A stretch of DNA of 20,331 bases from Mesostigma viride (taxonomy: Eukaryota; Streptophyta; Mesostigmatophyceae; Mesostigmatales; Mesostigmataceae): the NCBI GenBank assembly GCA_009746045.1, contig RPFO01001031.1:7501-27831 (forward strand). The letters run 5' to 3'. This document shows positions 16,456 through 20,331 of the stretch, one piece after another. The notes under the pieces were generated by a model. That model saw only the letters and a list, made by a program, of their open reading frames with translations. It ran no database searches and had not been told where the DNA came from. Position 1 is the stretch's first letter; each line of letters opens with the position of its first letter. The position numbers and the translations under genes were made by a program.

Positions 16456-17470
16456 ACTCAGTCCAAAACTGTACCATTTGCGTGGACGTGGCTGCTCCCT
16501 TGCTTACATGCGAGAAACCCCCAAGACCCACTCCCACAAACGTCCTGCCACCCCCTTTCCATAGAAGCACTCTCTCACCGATATACACCACTTGACAGCG
16601 CTCCCCCCACAGCCCAGCGATGAACATTACTACGTAATTAATAGTAGTACTCGCGACCGTAAGCTACGCACTCAGAGACCCACATCCTCGCGCCCACCTC
16701 TGTTGACCTCGTCCCACACCACCTCGCCCGCGTGCCTCAGACGCAAATGATTCATATAATAATACAACACTAATCGCCGGGCTCAACACAACGCACGGCC
16801 AGTAGCTGGACTCATGCATTGCCTGGACTAACTGATGGACACAGACAAGACGCCCACACACTATCATTTATAGCTGCACACCACCTCCACAGCGTGGTGC
16901 CCCAATTACACCTACGATACACCTCTCACGTCCTCCACTCGTCTGTTCGATTTTCCAATGGACAGGTTGGGCACAGCCGCGAGCTGCCACAGGCCCAACA
17001 CGTTTAACGTTGGCCACGAGAGTGCATCGGGTCCCGCCCCGACGGAACGCCCTGATCGCTTTGCCCTACCCTGGGCCGCCAACGGGGCAAGGACCAGGAC
17101 CTGCGGGAGCCCCAGCCACCCCACCGTGCCGCGTGCTGGCCCAGTACACCAGCCTGTAAGCGACCCATTCGCAAGAAGGCAAACACCAAGGACTGACCGC
17201 AAAGACAGAAACACAACACAAGGGCCGGAGCGCAAAGGGAAACCAACACCACATGTAAAAAGGAAAGAAACACACCCACGCGCCAGCAGGGCGACTGCAG
17301 CCCCCGACCCGCGCGCGGGCGGAGGAAGCTGTCTCTCGCCACCGCCACCCCCACCAGAAAACTCCGCATCCCGGGGCATGTGACCCCACGGATAGATATA
17401 TCCCAAGCTGGATGGTCTTATACCGAGAGAACCCCACCTCCCATGCTGGCAGCGGCTCCGAGCTTCCAAT
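16456..17470. other. No gene recognised; long frames on both strands
   Basis: A minus-strand frame (16912-17679, 255 aa) is long but Gly/Ser/Leu-rich, and its N-terminal part lies in the repeats that follow. Plus-strand 16958-17383 overlaps it. Neither shows a family motif, and I could not choose between a lineage-specific gene and chance. Confidence 0.3.
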
Positions 17471-17830
17471 AGATGTGTGCCCATTGTGGAGCACGGTGAT
17501 GCTAAGATATGTGTTCGCACCCATCCAGCCAGCTGCGCCACAGCAGTGATGCCAACACACGATGTGCTCGCCCACATGCCTGGGCCTAAGGTTGGGTACG
17601 AGAGATGTGTGCCCATGCTGGAGTGGTGGTCCAAGAGAGTGCTGCCCTCCGCGCGAGCCGCAAAAAAGCAAACATACACAGGATATGGTCATCTACAGAG
17701 ATCTGTTGCTCCTCCCTGCGCAGTGGTGGCCAAGCAGCATGTTTGCCCATGCTGGAGTGGTGCGCATCCCAACTAGATGTGTGCCCCCATGTCATGCTGG
17801 AGCGTGGTCCAAGAATATGTGCCAGGTGGT
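17471..17830. repeat. Degenerate interspersed repeat, core of about 34 bp
   Basis: The core AGATGTGTGCCCATGCTGG plus AGTGGTGGTCCAAGA recurs near 17471, 17603, 17738 and 17774, with a weaker copy near 17560. On the minus strand it makes recurrent Ser-Met-Gly-Thr-His motifs, which explains the repeat-like frames there. Confidence 0.7.
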
Positions 17831-19205
17831 GCGCCAACTCAAAATACACATGCTAAAGCGGCCCACAGGTTCTCCGCGCAGTCCTCCTCGCACCAATACT
17901 TCAGAGCCAAGCAAATGCACTCAGTCCGTTACCACACCGTAGTCTTACAACAAAGGTTGATCGTATGGATCCTGCTCGAGTTCTACCCAGTCGCCCTCAC
18001 CTATCAATTTAAGAGGCTACTCTGCGACCAGACCACATGGAAAATCCACAGTGGTACAGATGAACACTAACGATAAATCACAACGATTTATAGAGCATCT
18101 AAGCCAATGCCACAACCAACCTATTATATGATCTATAAGTACCCTCTGCACCACAAGGTATGCAGCTTTAAAGACATATTTATGCAGTTATACAATACTC
18201 TGATGATGACATCACTAAGATGCTACAAATAATCGTAGCGTCATGTTATATGTCTCTCCGCAATAACATAGGATACTCAACCACTCCCGCACACCGCTCA
18301 CCTTGAGTGCTTGCAGAGCGGCTGCATCAGAGCTCACTCCACGCGCCAGGTTTGCGTTACCACTCCCACCCCACTCCCTCTGAGCACCCCCCTTGTACTT
18401 TTGGGGCCAGCCTCCGACAAGGCCTTGGCTCCGCCCCTCTGGCCACAGTCGGCACCTAGCGGCGGCCCGACCGACCTCCTCCCCAGCAGCGATCATTCAC
18501 CGTTGGCCCGGGATTGGCCACAGGCACATCGTCCACCAAGCTCCCTCATCCGCTACCACATAAAACGTGCTCAATACAAAATTTATTGAATAATCTAGTC
18601 TACTCTCAGTTAGTATACATCGGACTTGGCCTCTCTCTCTCTCTTATATTGGCGTGTACATGCCTCCGCATCTCCTCATATCTAGACACAAGAACATACT
18701 CATCAGTCTCTTGTCGTCTCTTCCGGAACATCTATCTGTGTCAACGTCCACTGCACGGTTTATCAAAGCGTAAACCACTCTCCTCAGTCTTATCTCCCTT
18801 ATACCTCAGAACGCTCGACTTCAAAAAAACACCAAAACATCTACTCATCTACGCAGGCAAAGCACCAAACCTTGCAGATGTACAGTCGCCAAGGCTGGTG
18901 TTAGAACACATACAGGGCCGCATGTGCGCGTAGTCACAAGGTCGGCCCCAGTCATCAATTATGGGTTGTCTTGCACAAACAAGGCACCGCCACCCGGATT
19001 CTGCGGGATGATCTTTGAGCGGGAACGTACGGCTCAGATCGGCGCTGCTCTTCGCTGCGAAAGAAAGCTATCAGCACGCGCAACTAGCACTAACGTAAAA
19101 GCAATCCATGGACGGCTCCATAATGAGGCTCCGTCTGCTCAGACCTCCCCCCGTCGCCACGATACCGATTGCAAAGTACCGCACGCTCATAACAAGCCGT
19201 TATGC
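17831..19205. other. No gene recognised
   Basis: Several frames of about 90-140 aa exist on both strands (for example 18514-18933 plus, 18924-19319 plus), with no motif and mutual overlap. A CT dinucleotide run of about 12 bases lies at 18631-18643. Nothing else stands out. Confidence 0.35.
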
Positions 19206-19487
19206 TCACAGCTCGTTAAGTACAAACGGGTATCGACCCGCAAACATTCGCCCTGCGTCAACGTGCTGCTGCCACGGCGGATGACAGTCGCCACTGCGAC
19301 GAATCCTTGTAGGTGGTAGGGATGCCAGCTGGCCTATTTCCGGCGCCTGCTGCTGTTGCTGCTGCTTGTTGGTGCTGGGTTGAAAGTTGCGGTTTGAACG
19401 TGCTGCTGCTTGTGCTGCTGCTGTGCTTGAGCTATCGGTCCGCTGCTGGGTCGCCACGCCTGATCTGGTCACCTCCGCCTCGGGCAT
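19206..19487 (-). CDS. Gln/Ala-rich low-complexity ORF, possible exon
   Basis: The minus-strand frame (93 aa) contains SSSTAAAQAAARSN and a run of six Gln (NKQQQQQQAPE) encoded by CAG/CAA repeats, with Ser/Thr-rich flanks. Such polyQ/polyA tracts are frequent in nuclear proteins of volvocalean algae, so this could be an exon of a regulatory protein. Equally it could be a trinucleotide repeat (GCTGCT at 19348-19430 on the plus strand) read by chance. No domain is present. Confidence 0.25.
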   Translation of the reverse strand: MPEAEVTRSGVATQQRTDSSSTAAAQAAARSNRNFQPSTNKQQQQQQAPEIGQLASLPPTRIRRSGDCHPPWQQHVDAGRMFAGRYPFVLNEL

Positions 19488-19699
19488 CGGGAATCTGCAG
19501 GGCCCAGGATGCAGACACCGCCCCGTGCCACCTCAGCACGCTCTATTTCACCACCTTCATCACTAGCCACGCTCCCCATACAAGTCATCATACCAGGTCC
19601 ACTGTACAGGAACCACACAGGTCACCATATTACGTGTCTGTTCCACTTCCGCAAGTATTGTCACCATCAAGCGGCTCCCAGCCATCTCAAAGGCGGCTC

Positions 19700-20010
19700 C
19701 CACTATAGGTCACCACACAGTCACCACCACAGATCACCCATATTGGTCACCATTAGGTCACCATCTATAGTTCAAGCATATAGGTACAACAAACTAGTCA
19801 CCATACAGGTGACACACAGGCCACCATATAGGGTCACATAATTAGGTCACCATAAGGCACATTAGTCACCATATAGCGTCACCATCATAGGTTCACCAAT
19901 AGGTCACCATATAGGTCACCATATAGTCACCCATATAGGTCACCATATGGTCACCATATAGTCACCCATATGTCACCATATTAGTTCACCATAAAAGTTC
20001 CACCCAGTAA
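19700..20010. repeat. Minisatellite, 12-13-bp unit GTCACCATATAG
   Basis: About twenty copies of GTCACCATATAG(G), most regular at 19890-19985 and fraying on both sides. Related GTCACC words continue sparsely from 19550 to 20200. Copies differ mainly by one-base indels. Confidence 0.9.
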
Positions 20011-20331
20011 TGAGTGACCCCACACAGGGCGCCACCATATCATAGGCGTCACACACACATCCTTTGAGTAGGTATGACAATTAGGGTCCACCATATAGGT
20101 ATGCATATCCAAGCCCTCCTCCTTCCTCATATCAGTCACCACTTATACAATGAGCGTCCTATCTCGCCATAGTCAGTGGTGCAATACAGGTCACCCACTA
20201 GCCCTACACGTTGTTGACCACGACAGGCTACGGCAATAGTCACTCCCTACCTGTATTGTTCTCGCGTGGGCCCGGGGTCATCGTCGTAGTGGGCTGGCTG
20301 GATCCATCACATTCGCGCTGATGAAACACCC
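20011..20331. other. Right edge, no gene recognised
   Basis: Unique sequence with scattered GTCACC remnants of the preceding minisatellite. No ORF or RNA gene supported. Confidence 0.4.

Noticed and set aside
16912-17679. 255-aa minus-strand ORF as a confident gene
   Set aside because: It is low complexity, overlaps a plus-strand frame of similar quality, and its N-terminal part lies in a repeat. There is no motif to support it, so it is mentioned only as an open question.
1-20331. tRNA or rRNA genes
   Set aside because: No cloverleaf with conserved GTTC-A box B and box A spacing, and no rRNA-like conserved block, was found by eye. A tRNAscan-type search would be needed to be certain.

Overview
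The window looks like a repeat-dominated, gene-poor stretch of a nuclear eukaryotic genome. A chlorophycean green alga (volvocalean type) is my best guess. The reasons are a TOC/PAT-like tyrosine-recombinase (YR) retrotransposon with GC-rich third codon positions, an L1-like ORF1, and abundant minisatellites. The species cannot be fixed from sequence alone. No intact conventional host gene was found. Everything recognisable is mobile DNA, decayed mobile DNA, or tandem repeat.

Positions 1-7565 are the right-hand part of a YR retrotransposon whose left end lies outside the window. Its order is reverse transcriptase, RNase H, tyrosine recombinase, then direct repeat B1, a spacer A2, and direct repeat B2. 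This is the A1...B1-A2-B2 'split direct repeat' plan of PAT/TOC-type elements. The copy is dead. A 1.77-kb element with terminal inverted repeats (1801-3574) sits inside the RNase H coding sequence, and at least four frameshifts follow. Repeat B2 is itself split by an L1-like retroposon (5424-7441) with an 11-bp target-site duplication, a (TTAA)n tail and only ORF1. The order of events is therefore YR element first, then the two insertions.

The B1/A2 junction carries two 9-bp inverted arms (8 of 9 bases paired) around a 3-nt centre. The element's right end is exactly one arm plus the same centre. This is what is expected if the recombinase joins element ends in a circle and the internal junction preserves that joint.

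Positions 8398-12130 hold four arrays of the hexamer TTGCCC (GGGCAA on the other strand, a regular G-quadruplex pattern). A 768-bp element with 29-bp inverted ends (9826-10593) lies between arrays 1 and 2. The 459 bp of array just before it recur just after it, with every irregularity at identical spacing (offset 1246 bp).

Positions 12130-20331 are a mosaic. They contain a minus-strand coding-like fragment, degenerate minisatellites (units of about 36, 20, 20-30, 34 and 12-13 bp), a coding-like ORF of unknown function (14378-14894), a remnant resembling the Tc1/mariner transposase core (15769-15936), and a Gln/Ala-rich minus-strand ORF near 19.2-19.5 kb. Many array units differ by single-base insertions or deletions. 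That could be decay, or uncorrected sequencing error, so exact frames here should be treated with caution.
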